Positions 1 through 7,545 of a stretch of 48,566 nt of DNA are shown here, piece after piece. Made by a program: the position numbers and the translations under genes. The notes beneath the pieces were generated by a model that did no database searches, was not told the origin of the DNA, and worked only from the letters and a program-made list of their open reading frames with translations. Within the stretch, counting starts at the first letter, position 1; the number at the start of each line of letters is the position of its first letter. Origin of the DNA: an uncultured Paracoccaceae bacterium. GTDB lineage: Bacteria; Pseudomonadota; Alphaproteobacteria; Rhodobacterales; Rhodobacteraceae. The DNA is taken from positions 1-48,566 of the forward strand of contig CALLAF010000028.1 in the NCBI GenBank assembly GCA_938002605.1, given 5' to 3'.

Positions 1-149
1 ATCCAACCAACTAGTGCGTTCGCACAGGCGACCATCGCAAACTGCCCAAAGCTTATTTTTCCTAGAAGCCAAAGTATAACCAGCGAAGGGAAGACTATCC
101 CTAAGAGAGATAGAACTGCGAAGGAAAAGAGGTTCCATACCCAAAACAT
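1..149 (-). CDS. Small membrane protein, 3' end outside window
   Basis: An open frame starts with ATG at 149 and runs off the left edge after 49 codons without a stop. A good ribosome binding site (AGAGGAGA) sits just upstream, between this start and the ilvB/ilvI stop at 163-165, so the two genes are probably co-transcribed. The visible part is very hydrophobic: one segment of about 22 residues from residue 7, a short GKISFGQ turn, then a second hydrophobic stretch. It is not IlvH, the small acetolactate synthase subunit often found after ilvI, because IlvH is soluble. I do not recognise the family. The start and reading frame are well supported; the function is unknown. Confidence 0.5.
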   Translation of the reverse strand, partial: MFWVWNLFSFAVLSLLGIVFPSLVILWLLGKISFGQFAMVACANALVGW

Positions 150-162
150 TCTCAAGTCTCCT

Positions 163-1914
163 CTAAACCAACGCCTCGCCAGCGCCTGAAATCGCGCCGT
201 CGGTTGATGCGTCGCCCATCAGCATTTCGTTGTGTGCTTTGCCTGACGGGATCATCGGGAAGCAGTTTTCGTGCTTTTCAACCAAGCAATCAAACAACAC
301 GGGGCCATCATGTGTGATCATTTCCATGATCGCATCATCCAGCGTATCGGGGTCGTGGCATTGGATGCCCTTCGCACCAAAGGCTTCGGCCAATTTCACG
401 AAATCGGGCAGCGATTCAGACCAGCTTGATGAATAGCGTTCGCCATGCAGCAATTGTTGCCACTGGCGCACCATGCCCAGCCGTTCGTTGTTCAGGATGA
501 ACTGTTTGACGGGTAGGTTAAACTGCATGGCGGTGCCAAGTTCTTGCATGTTCATCAACCAAGATGCTTCGCCGGCGACGTTGATGACCAATGCGTCACG
601 GTGCGCCATTTGCACGCCGATTGACGCAGGGAAACCATAGCCCATTGTGCCCAAACCACCTGAGGTCATCCAGCGGTTCGGGTCCTCGAACCCCAAATAT
701 TGCGCGGCCCACATTTGGTGTTGGCCAACTTCGGTGGTGATGTAGCGGTCGTGCTTTTTGGTCAGTTCTTCAAGACGTTGCAGGGCATACTGCGGCTTAA
801 TGATTTTGCCTTCCTGCTTGTAATCCAAGCATTTCACGGCACGCCAATCGTTGATCTGATCCCACCAGTTAGACAGGCCTTCTTGGTCAGTCTTGCGCCC
901 GCGGGCTTTCCAGACGTTCAACAGGTCTTCCAAAACATGGGCAACATCACCTAAAATTGGAATATCAACGTGAATGACTTTGTTGATGGATGACGCATCG
1001 ATATCGATATGCGCTTTTTTCGATCCCGGGCTGAACGCATCCAAGAGCCCGGTGATCCGGTCGTCAAAACGCGCGCCGATGTTGATCATCAGATCGCAGT
1101 CATGCATTGCCATGTTCGCTTCATATAGCCCGTGCATGCCCAACATGCCCAACCAATTGTCGCCAGAAGCCGGATACGCACCCAAACCCATCAAGGTTGA
1201 GGTGACCGGGAACCCCGTTGCCCCCACCAATTCGCGCAGCAACTGTGATGCCGCTGGCCCTGAATTGATAACCCCGCCGCCCGTATAAAATACGGGGCGT
1301 TTGGCTGTCTCCATTGCCTTGGCCAATTCGGTGATGGCATCCATGTCACCCTTCACCTGCGGGTTATAATGCGTCTCAACCTGTTTGGCTTCCGTATAGG
1401 TGCCAGTTGCAAATTGTACGTCTTTGGGGATGTCGATCAGAACCGGGCCGGGGCGGCCAGATGTGGCGACATGGAATGCCTCGTGCATTGTGGCGGCCAG
1501 TTGATCGGTCTCTTTAACCAGCCAGTTATGTTTGGTGCAGGGGCGGGTGATGCCGATTGTGTCGGCCTCTTGAAACGCATCTGACCCTATCATGAATGTT
1601 GGCACTTGACCCGTCAAAACGATCAGCGGGATGCTATCGAGTAACGCATCTGTTAGCCCGGTCACAGCATTTGTCGCACCCGGACCAGAAGTCACCAATG
1701 CCACGCCGGGTTTGCCGGTTGAACGCGCATAACCTTCGGCGGCGTGAACGGCACCCTGTTCATGGCGCACCAAAACATGGGTAATGCTATTTTGTTGAAA
1801 AATTTCATCATAAATCGGTAGAACGGCACCACCAGGGTATCCAAAGACGACTTCCACACCCTGATCGATCAAGGCCTGTACTACCATTTTTGCGCCCGTC
1901 ATGGCTTTTGTCAT
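163..1914 (-). CDS. ilvB: Acetolactate synthase, large (catalytic) subunit
   Basis: Thiamine-diphosphate enzyme of 583 residues, the normal length. It joins two pyruvates to acetolactate, or pyruvate and 2-ketobutyrate to acetohydroxybutyrate, the first common step to valine, leucine and isoleucine. The N-terminal PYR domain carries the catalytic Glu52 in RHEQGA and the GPGATN motif at 78-82. A central FAD-type domain follows, then the C-terminal PP domain with LNN at 474-476. The metal motif, usually G-D-G/A, reads GEA at 448-450, so Glu replaces the expected Asp. The gene is preceded by a leader peptide and attenuator (1954-2053). A small-subunit gene is not visible. ilvI and ilvB are both used for this protein and cannot be separated here. 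Confidence 0.95.
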   Translation of the reverse strand: MTKAMTGAKMVVQALIDQGVEVVFGYPGGAVLPIYDEIFQQNSITHVLVRHEQGAVHAAEGYARSTGKPGVALVTSGPGATNAVTGLTDALLDSIPLIVLTGQVPTFMIGSDAFQEADTIGITRPCTKHNWLVKETDQLAATMHEAFHVATSGRPGPVLIDIPKDVQFATGTYTEAKQVETHYNPQVKGDMDAITELAKAMETAKRPVFYTGGGVINSGPAASQLLRELVGATGFPVTSTLMGLGAYPASGDNWLGMLGMHGLYEANMAMHDCDLMINIGARFDDRITGLLDAFSPGSKKAHIDIDASSINKVIHVDIPILGDVAHVLEDLLNVWKARGRKTDQEGLSNWWDQINDWRAVKCLDYKQEGKIIKPQYALQRLEELTKKHDRYITTEVGQHQMWAAQYLGFEDPNRWMTSGGLGTMGYGFPASIGVQMAHRDALVINVAGEASWLMNMQELGTAMQFNLPVKQFILNNERLGMVRQWQQLLHGERYSSSWSESLPDFVKLAEAFGAKGIQCHDPDTLDDAIMEMITHDGPVLFDCLVEKHENCFPMIPSGKAHNEMLMGDASTDGAISGAGEALV

Positions 1915-1953
1915 TGTTCTCGCGTCCTATCCGCTGATGTTTTCATTAGTCAC

Positions 1954-1979
1954 AAAAAAACCCCCGAGAGTGTCGGAGG
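1954..1979 (-). terminator. Attenuator terminator in the ilv leader
   Basis: Read on the minus strand, a 7-bp GC-rich stem (CCTCCGA at 1979-1973 with TCGGGGG at 1967-1961, one G-T pair, 5-nt loop) is followed at once by seven T residues (1960-1954). This is a textbook intrinsic terminator. It lies between the leader peptide stop (2006) and the ilvB start (1914), so it would abort transcription before the structural gene. Confidence 0.85.
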
Positions 1980-2021
1980 CGCATGGGATCGTTATGGTCT
2001 TACCGTTACCGGCCCATGCGC
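1979..2021 (-). promoter_or_regulatory. Leader hairpin upstream of the attenuator
   Basis: GCGCATGGG (2021-2013) pairs perfectly over 9 bp with CCCATGCGC (1987-1979). The first arm overlaps the last codons of the leader peptide. The second arm ends on the first base of the terminator stem, sharing position 1979. It may therefore act as the competing (antiterminator) or preceding hairpin of a ribosome-controlled switch. The one-base overlap leaves the exact switching mechanism open. Confidence 0.6.
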
Positions 2022-2053
2022 GTGTATCTTAGAATGAGTACGACCTTAGTCAT
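2006..2053 (-). CDS. ilv operon leader peptide, 15 residues
   Basis: A tiny frame starts with ATG at 2053 behind an AAGGAAA ribosome binding site and stops with TAA at 2006-2008. It encodes MTKVVLILRYTRMGR. The run V-V-L-I-L places five branched-chain amino acid codons in a row ahead of the hairpin and terminator at 1954-2021. Attenuation leaders rich in the end-product amino acids are established for ilv operons, including in alphaproteobacteria. The inference is that ribosome stalling at these codons, when Val, Leu or Ile is scarce, lets transcription continue into ilvB. Confidence 0.82.
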   Translation of the reverse strand: MTKVVLILRYTRMGR

Positions 2054-2077
2054 CGGGTTTCCTTTGCGTGTAGGGCG

Positions 2078-2106
2078 ACAATAAAGGTGTCAAAACCAAG
2101 GGTCAA
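2078..2106 (-). promoter_or_regulatory. Likely sigma-70 promoter of the ilv leader
   Basis: On the minus strand, TTGACC (2106-2101) and TATTGT (2083-2078) are separated by 17 nt. They sit about 25 nt before the leader peptide ATG, a suitable place to start a short leader transcript. Assigned by consensus only; the rest of 2107-2217 shows nothing clear. Confidence 0.5.
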
Positions 2107-2217
2107 CAGGTGATTGGAGAAAATGTCGTTTGTGAGTGGGTTTTTGGAACTTTATTTCAGGCGACTACGGTCTTCCGACTTAAGCAGGTCTTAGGGAAAT
2201 GAAGGTAGAGGTTCATT

Positions 2218-2991
2218 GTGCCTACGAAAACGGAAAACAGTATGGATCAGATACTCACAAAACTTATGCCACGCGCCTGGTGGCATTGGCCTATTTCGGT
2301 GCTTTTCTGGAGTGTGATCGATTCCCTTATTGTGATGGCAATGGAATTTTTCATTTTGGGTATCGGATCGCATAAATTTTCAGAACATTTCTTGATTTCG
2401 ATGGCAACATCTACTCCGCTGGTTACGATTGCGCTTATTTTGATTGTGCGTGGCGAAAGGCTGCGTCGCGACGCGATGCGTTTGGCACGAACAGATTCTT
2501 TAACAGGTCTGCTAAATCGCGGGGCGTTTATGGCACGTCTTGAAAAACAGACGAACGGCGTTCTGTTTATGCTCGACCTTGACCACTTTAAGGATGTGAA
2601 TGACGGCTTTGGCCATCCTGTTGGCGATGAAGTCTTGCGTGGTATGGCTGAAAGGATGCGTCATCTGGTGCGCACAACCGACATTGTTGGACGTTTAGGT
2701 GGTGAAGAATTCGCGATATTTGTGCCGGGCATTGACCCTGATAGTGCCGAGAAACTTGGCGCACGCCTAAGTGAAGGGGTGCGCCACATAGAAGAGTATT
2801 CCGGTACCGCCATCAATGTCACATCGTCGGTTGGATTACTGCAAGCTAACGGCGAGTTGGATACAAAACGCTTGTTGAGCGAAGCTGATAAGGCGCTTTA
2901 CGTCGCCAAAGCAACCGGTCGCGCACGTGCGGTTTGGGGCGGCGACGATTCCTCAGTAGAACTGTGGTTGCCGCCGCAAGTATCAGCGTAA
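2218..2991 (+). CDS. Membrane-bound GGDEF diguanylate cyclase
   Basis: Predicted to make cyclic di-GMP from two GTP at the inner membrane. The 257 residues hold two hydrophobic segments (about 24-49 and 57-77) and then a complete GGDEF domain: DSLTGLLNR near 93-101, LDHFKDVND near 121-129, and the active-site GGEEF at 161-165. RTTD at 152-155 lies five residues before GGEEF, the position of the inhibitory I-site, so product inhibition is likely. There is no sensory domain beyond the membrane part and no EAL domain. The GTG start at 2218 is chosen because GAGGT lies about 7 nt upstream; the ATG at 2242 has a poorer site. It converges on the transferase gene at 3008. Confidence 0.88.
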   Translation: MPTKTENSMDQILTKLMPRAWWHWPISVLFWSVIDSLIVMAMEFFILGIGSHKFSEHFLISMATSTPLVTIALILIVRGERLRRDAMRLARTDSLTGLLNRGAFMARLEKQTNGVLFMLDLDHFKDVNDGFGHPVGDEVLRGMAERMRHLVRTTDIVGRLGGEEFAIFVPGIDPDSAEKLGARLSEGVRHIEEYSGTAINVTSSVGLLQANGELDTKRLLSEADKALYVAKATGRARAVWGGDDSSVELWLPPQVSA

Positions 2992-3007
2992 GTGCCGCAT
3001 GCGCGGG

Positions 3008-3877
3008 CTATGAAGCGTCCGTGCCTATTTTATCTTGCGTACGCGTGTCAAAGTCCGTCGCGTCATGGCGTTCGTGTAGCTGGCCCTCGGGTGGGCCAAA
3101 TGTACGGTTGACCATTGCACCACGCTGATATGCTGGGCGCGACATGACTTCATCCGCCCAGCGGATCACGTTCTTGTAAATCCCAACGTCAAGGAATTCG
3201 CCTGCATCATAGGCCCCGCCTTGGACCATACGCCCGTACCATGGTGCAGTGGCGATATCGGCGATAGTATAGTCCGCGCCGGATAGGAACTGCACCTCAC
3301 CTAGGCGGCGATCCAGCACATCAAGCTGGCGCTTTGCCTCCATCGCAAAACGGTTAATTGGGTATTCGAATTTTTCAGGGGCATAGGCGTAGAAATGGCC
3401 AAAGCCACCGCCCATATAAGGTGCAGATCCTTGCAGCCAAAACAGCCAGTTCATCGCTTCGACACGTGCTGCAGGGTCTTTGGGTAAGAAGGCCCCAAAT
3501 TTTTCTGCCAAATACAGAAGGATGGCGCCACTTTCAAAAACCCGGCTACCAGTCCCATGATCCATGAGCGCGGGGATCTTTGAATTGGGGTTCACATCGA
3601 CAAACCCGCTGCCAAATTGATCACCATCTCCGATACGGATCAACCAAGCGTCATATTCTGCATCATGTCCGGCCGCGAGCAATTCCTCAAGCATCACCGT
3701 GACTTTTACGCCATTGGGTGTCGCAAGCGAGTAGAGCTGCAATGGGTGTTTGCCAACGGGCAGTGCCTTATCATGGGTTGCCCCCGCGATGGGACGGTTA
3801 ATGCTGGCAAACTCACCGCCATTTTTTGCGTCCCATGTCCAAACCTTTGGCGGGACATATATATTGCTGCCAGTCAT
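3008..3877 (-). CDS. yghU: YghU-type glutathione S-transferase / disulfide-bond reductase
   Basis: Nu-class glutathione transferase related to E. coli YghU, a family that binds two glutathiones and reduces disulfides or organic hydroperoxides. Family segments are clear: KVWTWD near the N-terminus, NRPIAG, LPVGKHPLQLYSLATPNG (thioredoxin-fold start), EYDAWLIRIGDGDQF, NPNSKIPAL and RVFESGAILLYLAEKFG (glutathione site). The C-terminal helical domain ends with QLHERHDA-DF, as in YghU. The ATG at 3877 has GGAG 9 nt upstream and gives 289 residues, about the same as E. coli YghU. The longer frame back to 3946 lacks a ribosome site. It stands alone, convergent with the cyclase gene. The physiological substrate is unknown. 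Confidence 0.88.
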   Translation of the reverse strand: MTGSNIYVPPKVWTWDAKNGGEFASINRPIAGATHDKALPVGKHPLQLYSLATPNGVKVTVMLEELLAAGHDAEYDAWLIRIGDGDQFGSGFVDVNPNSKIPALMDHGTGSRVFESGAILLYLAEKFGAFLPKDPAARVEAMNWLFWLQGSAPYMGGGFGHFYAYAPEKFEYPINRFAMEAKRQLDVLDRRLGEVQFLSGADYTIADIATAPWYGRMVQGGAYDAGEFLDVGIYKNVIRWADEVMSRPAYQRGAMVNRTFGPPEGQLHERHDATDFDTRTQDKIGTDAS

Positions 3878-4104
3878 GTTTTTGTGCTCCGATATGGTCA
3901 TTCGTTCGTCACGTGCAAATTGAGCCAGCAAACCGCCTAAGTGCAAGGCATTTTTATAAATTTGAACTTCGGCTTTGGCGCTGTTGCTGCGAAATGTCGA
4001 CGTGAAAGCAACGGTTTGTGACTTTCAATCAATATTCGCAAGACATCTGAATTTTCTGTGGAATAGTGAAATCACGAAGAAATGATTAAAGAAAGGGACG
4101 GCGA

Positions 4105-5217
4105 ATGTCGAAAAACCAACCCCAAACTATCTGGTCAACCTTCAAACGAGTAGCATTTTTATCGTCAACAGGCTGCGCCGCAGGTCTTGGCCTTGTTGCC
4201 GCGTCTGCCACCCACGTGCACGCGCAAGAACAATGTGCGACTTATACGATTGTGCGCGGCGACGTCCTCAGCAGTATCGCGCGACGTGCCGATGTGCCGG
4301 GCGGGTACCAAGCGCTTTTCAACGCGAATACGGATGTTTTGCCAAGCCCGAATTTGCTAGAGGTTGGGCAGGTGCTCAAAATCCCATGCGCGGACGGATC
4401 TTTGCCGCTGACCTCTGGTGCCGCCGCACCTGCGGTGACGTCTGCCCCGACCCTTCAGCCTGAAAGCCTTGATCGTCCGTTGCGGCTTGTGACCTCCAGC
4501 GGTTACGCGCCCTTCACAGACGAAAGCCTGCCCGGTGGCGGCCTGTTTACGCAAATGGTGCGCCGTTCGCTTGAATTGGGTAACGAGCAGCAGGAATTCG
4601 ATATCATGTTTGTGAACGATTGGGGCTCGCACCTTGAGGTGCTTTTGCCATCGGGAGCGATCGATATGGCATTCCCGTGGTACAGACCCGATTGCAGCAA
4701 GCTTGAAAACCTTTCTGCACCAAACGCGGTGCGCTGTACGGATTTCAACCATTCCGAACCGTTTTACGACGCGCTCGTGGGGTATTACACCTTGGCTGGC
4801 AGCGCCTATGAGAACGCGGATAGCTATGAGGACTTATTTGGTGCGCGGCTTTGTCGCCCTGAGGTCTGGTTCACCTTTGACCTTGAGGCCGAAGCACTGG
4901 TCGCCCCAAATATTGAGCTGATCCAAGCCGAGACGCAGGCCGCATGCTGGGATCTTCTGCGCGACGGCGAAGTTGATGTCGTGACATACGACGCGCTGCC
5001 CGCAGAGGAAGATGCGGATAACGCAGGCATGACGGATGTTGTCGTTGATTTGCCTGAACTGACATCGCAGCAGACCCTGCATGTATTCGTGTCCAAGACC
5101 AACCCCAATGGTGATGCCTATATGGATATCATCAATGCGGGGCTCGAAGATCTACGTCTTTCTGGCGAATGGTTTGAAATTGTGCGTGAAGGCATCAAAA
5201 CCACGGTTGAGAACTAA
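4105..5217 (+). CDS. Secreted LysM plus family-3-type solute-binding protein
   Basis: 370 residues in an unusual arrangement. A signal peptide with hydrophobic core at 17-37 has a likely cut after AHA at 40. A LysM peptidoglycan-binding domain spans about 46-94 (YTIVRGDVLSSIA at its start, LEVGQVLKIP at its end) and is flanked by Cys44 and Cys95. A short Ala/Thr/Pro linker leads to a bacterial solute-binding domain from about 124 to 365, opening with LRLVTSSGYAPFTDE. Such binding domains usually feed amino acid ABC transporters, but no permease or ATPase lies nearby. The inference is a cell-wall-tethered binding or sensing protein. It converges on the response regulator gene 35 bp away; any link is untested. 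The ligand is unknown. Confidence 0.8.
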   Translation: MSKNQPQTIWSTFKRVAFLSSTGCAAGLGLVAASATHVHAQEQCATYTIVRGDVLSSIARRADVPGGYQALFNANTDVLPSPNLLEVGQVLKIPCADGSLPLTSGAAAPAVTSAPTLQPESLDRPLRLVTSSGYAPFTDESLPGGGLFTQMVRRSLELGNEQQEFDIMFVNDWGSHLEVLLPSGAIDMAFPWYRPDCSKLENLSAPNAVRCTDFNHSEPFYDALVGYYTLAGSAYENADSYEDLFGARLCRPEVWFTFDLEAEALVAPNIELIQAETQAACWDLLRDGEVDVVTYDALPAEEDADNAGMTDVVVDLPELTSQQTLHVFVSKTNPNGDAYMDIINAGLEDLRLSGEWFEIVREGIKTTVEN

Positions 5218-5251
5218 ACAATGTTGCACCCGTCTTGGGCGGGCGCGACAG

Positions 5252-5887
5252 CTATTGGATTCCTGTGCCTTGCAGCACCCCATGTTCCATCGCGTAGCGT
5301 GTTAGACCTGCAGTCGAACTGATCCCTAGTTTGCTTTTGATATTGTTGCGGTGGGTTTCGACAGTACGCACGGATATATTCAAAATTCGCGCGACTTCTT
5401 TGTTAGATTTGCCTTGGGCCAATTCAAGCAGGATCGTTTGCTCTCGGCTGGTAAGCGCCTCGCGCCCGCCGTTTATTTTTGGACGCAGCGATCCTTTGGC
5501 ACCGGTGCAAAGATATTGCTCGCCCGCAAGCACCGCATCAATCGCTTGGCGGATCGAATCCGTTGGCACGTCTTTCAGAATATAGCCGCTCGCACCATGG
5601 CTTAGCGCGGTCGAAATATATTCCGGGCTGTCATGCATCGACAGGATCACGATCAATGTCTCGGGGCGCTTTTCAAGGATCATCTCGGTCGCGGCCAACC
5701 CGGACAGACCCGGCATATTCAGATCAAGCAAGATCACATCGGGCGCCAGTGTTTTGACCTGATCAACGGAATCTTGCCCGTTATTAAGCGCGCCGACCAC
5801 CTCTATATCATCATAGCTTTCAAGGATTGCCTGAATGCCTTCGGTGACCATTGGGTGGTCGTCAACAATCAAAATGCGGATCGTCAT
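5252..5887 (-). CDS. NarL/FixJ-family response regulator
   Basis: Two-domain response regulator of 211 residues. The receiver domain (1-120) has the acidic pair Asp9-Asp10, phospho-acceptor Asp55 in LLDLNMPG and a Lys in the YILKD motif. The LuxR-type helix-turn-helix at about 143-205 shows LTSREQTILLELAQGKSNKEVA and SVRTVETHRNNI spread over two helices. Its ATG overlaps the stop of the upstream kinase gene by 4 nt (ATGA), so the pair is translationally coupled and surely forms one two-component system. The divergent TRAP operon is the obvious target, and the TACGTA array at 7432-7455 is a plausible binding site. The regulated genes are inferred from position only. Confidence 0.92.
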   Translation of the reverse strand: MTIRILIVDDHPMVTEGIQAILESYDDIEVVGALNNGQDSVDQVKTLAPDVILLDLNMPGLSGLAATEMILEKRPETLIVILSMHDSPEYISTALSHGASGYILKDVPTDSIRQAIDAVLAGEQYLCTGAKGSLRPKINGGREALTSREQTILLELAQGKSNKEVARILNISVRTVETHRNNIKSKLGISSTAGLTRYAMEHGVLQGTGIQ

Positions 5888-7302
5888 GCCGTGTCCTTTT
5901 GTGGGTTCAGCAGGTGTGTCAACGGAACCTGTGCTTCGATGGTGGTGCCAGTTGGGGCGCTGCGTGATGTTACGACACGCAAGTTGCCTCCAAGCTGTTC
6001 AATACGTTCTTGCATGTTTCGTAAGCCAAGACCATGCGTTGGCCCACGGTTCGACGGCGGCCAGGTCATGCCAACGCCATTGTCCGCGATACGTAACAAA
6101 GCCCCATTTCGGTGCCCCTTCAGCGACATGTGGACTTCGGTTGCTTGGGCGTGACGTTCAATATTGGTCAGTGCCTCTTGTGCGATGCGGTACAGCGCGA
6201 TCCTTGCGTCTTGATCAAGCCGGTTACGGAAAACCACCGTTTCAAATGCAGTCGCAATGCCCGTGCGACTACGAAAGTCATCCGTCAGAGCCTGTAGGGC
6301 AGGGCCAAGCCCAAGATCATCCAAGACGCCCGGGCGCAGATCGCGGCTGATGCGGCGTACTTCTTGGACCGTTTGGCTGAGCCCATCAATCCCCTTGTCA
6401 AGGCCGGCATGATCACCAGTCCCTGATTTTCGGCGGGTCAATTCGAGCGCATAACGCACCCCAACAAGCATTTGGCTAATACCGTCATGCAGTTCGCGGG
6501 CCACGCGGCCGCGCTCTTCCTCTTGGGTGTCGATGATACGCTGGGTCAGCTCCTTAAGCTTGACGTCTGCCAACCGTCGCTCGCGGATATTCAGAACCAT
6601 CCCGGTTAGAAACACCCCCATAAGCGCCACGAATGTGATGGCGACGATATAATAGGATGTGCGGGTGATGCGGGCCTGAACCTCTGCGCGAGAAACAGCA
6701 ACGTTTTCAAGTACATCGTCGATAAATATCCCAGTTCCAATGACCCAACGCCAATCCTGAAACCCATTCACATAGGCGATCATACTGGCCTGTTCCCCCG
6801 TTGATGGTTTGGTCCAGACAAAACTGTGATATCCGCCGCCCGTGCGCGCGATCCGGATTAGATCATCAGTGATCGCCGTGCCATTCGTATCTGTCAGCCC
6901 CAGCCAGTTGCGCCCAATCAACTCAGTTTGGCGTGGCGCAACAAGGTTGTTGCCATCGTAGTCAAACACAAAGAAATACCCGTCTTGACCGTAAAGCATT
7001 GACGAGAGTTGCTGGGTGACTGCCAATTTGGCGGCTTCATCATCAGGGGCAGCGCGACCATAGGTATTCACCACAGCCGTGCGCGCAATCGACAGGTAAT
7101 TCTTAAGCTCGGCACGTTTCGTCGCGATCAGCTGCGTTTCGAGCGCCTGAATTTCGCGCTCTGCCAACTGTGTGGATTGGGTCGCAACCACGATCGAGAT
7201 CAGAAAAACCGATATGACAAGCGGTAGCGTGGCCAAAAGAAAGATCTTTTGCCCATAGCCAATCGAAAACATGTCGCGCAAGCGCGCATATAGCGGTGTC
7301 AT
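5884..7302 (-). CDS. Cache-domain sensor histidine kinase
   Basis: 472-residue membrane kinase. TM1 at about 17-40 and TM2 at about 216-237 bracket a periplasmic single-Cache domain: DGYFFVFDYDGN near 107-118, then GGYHSFVW and WVIGTGIFIDDV. Cache domains sense small molecules such as organic acids. The cytoplasmic part is a HisKA_3 dimerisation domain with phospho-acceptor His272 in RELHDGISQ, then an HATPase domain with the N box (EALTNIERHA), DNGVGM and GLGLRNM. This is the class that pairs with NarL-type regulators, and the regulator gene follows with a 4-nt overlap. It is transcribed away from the TRAP genes and probably senses the same ligand. Confidence 0.92.
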   Translation of the reverse strand: MTPLYARLRDMFSIGYGQKIFLLATLPLVISVFLISIVVATQSTQLAEREIQALETQLIATKRAELKNYLSIARTAVVNTYGRAAPDDEAAKLAVTQQLSSMLYGQDGYFFVFDYDGNNLVAPRQTELIGRNWLGLTDTNGTAITDDLIRIARTGGGYHSFVWTKPSTGEQASMIAYVNGFQDWRWVIGTGIFIDDVLENVAVSRAEVQARITRTSYYIVAITFVALMGVFLTGMVLNIRERRLADVKLKELTQRIIDTQEEERGRVARELHDGISQMLVGVRYALELTRRKSGTGDHAGLDKGIDGLSQTVQEVRRISRDLRPGVLDDLGLGPALQALTDDFRSRTGIATAFETVVFRNRLDQDARIALYRIAQEALTNIERHAQATEVHMSLKGHRNGALLRIADNGVGMTWPPSNRGPTHGLGLRNMQERIEQLGGNLRVVTSRSAPTGTTIEAQVPLTHLLNPQKDTA

Positions 7303-7431
7303 AGGCTGACCGTTAGCGGGGAATCAGTCGCGAATCAAACCCCTGACTGCCGCCTTCGGTGTGCTCACTCTTCCGTGATCGCCTAATAATAATGCAAATT
7401 GGTGCAAAAAACGTACCAAAAACACCCAATC

Positions 7432-7455
7432 TACGTAGAACTACGTATTTTACGT
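7432..7455. promoter_or_regulatory. TACGTA palindrome array between the two-component system and the TRAP operon
   Basis: TACGTAG (7432-7438), AA and CTACGTA (7441-7447) form a perfect 7-bp inverted repeat. A third copy, TTACGT, follows at 7450-7455, and ACGTACC occurs at 7411. The hexamers start at 7432, 7442 and 7451, about one helical turn apart, suiting a dimeric or oligomeric NarL-type regulator. The site lies in the 243-bp AT-rich gap that serves both the kinase gene and dctP. I infer it is the operator for the neighbouring response regulator; no binding is shown. Confidence 0.6.
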
Positions 7456-7499
7456 TTCGAAAACTGTCGTTAGTGTCGCCGGACGAAAATCGATCGCGT

Positions 7500-7520
7500 C
7501 TTGGCCGTGTTGTGGCCAAG
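7500..7520 (+). promoter_or_regulatory. Stem-loop in the dctP 5' untranslated region
   Basis: CTTGGCC (7500-7506) and GGCCAAG (7514-7520) form a perfect 7-bp inverted repeat with a 7-nt loop. It lies 25 nt before the dctP ATG and just ahead of the ribosome site GGGAGGA. As RNA it could protect the 5' end of an abundant binding-protein mRNA. As DNA it could be a second operator. It is not followed by a T run. Confidence 0.45.
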
Positions 7521-7545
7521 GAAATAATATCTGGGAGGAAATTTC

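Noticed and set aside
3878-3946. Longer start for the YghU-type transferase
   Set aside because: No ribosome binding site upstream, and the ATG at 3877 gives the family length.
5835-6350. A 171-codon plus-strand frame inside the kinase and regulator genes
   Set aside because: It is antisense to two well-supported genes with clear motifs, and its composition is that of a shadow frame.
7313-7519. A 68-codon minus-strand frame in the kinase-dctP gap
   Set aside because: It lies across the operator array, has no ribosome binding site and no protein-like composition; the region is better explained as control DNA.
7500-7520. Sigma-54 promoter before dctP
   Set aside because: The TTGGCC and GTGG elements do not give TGGCAC-N5-TTGC; the sequence is a clean inverted repeat instead.
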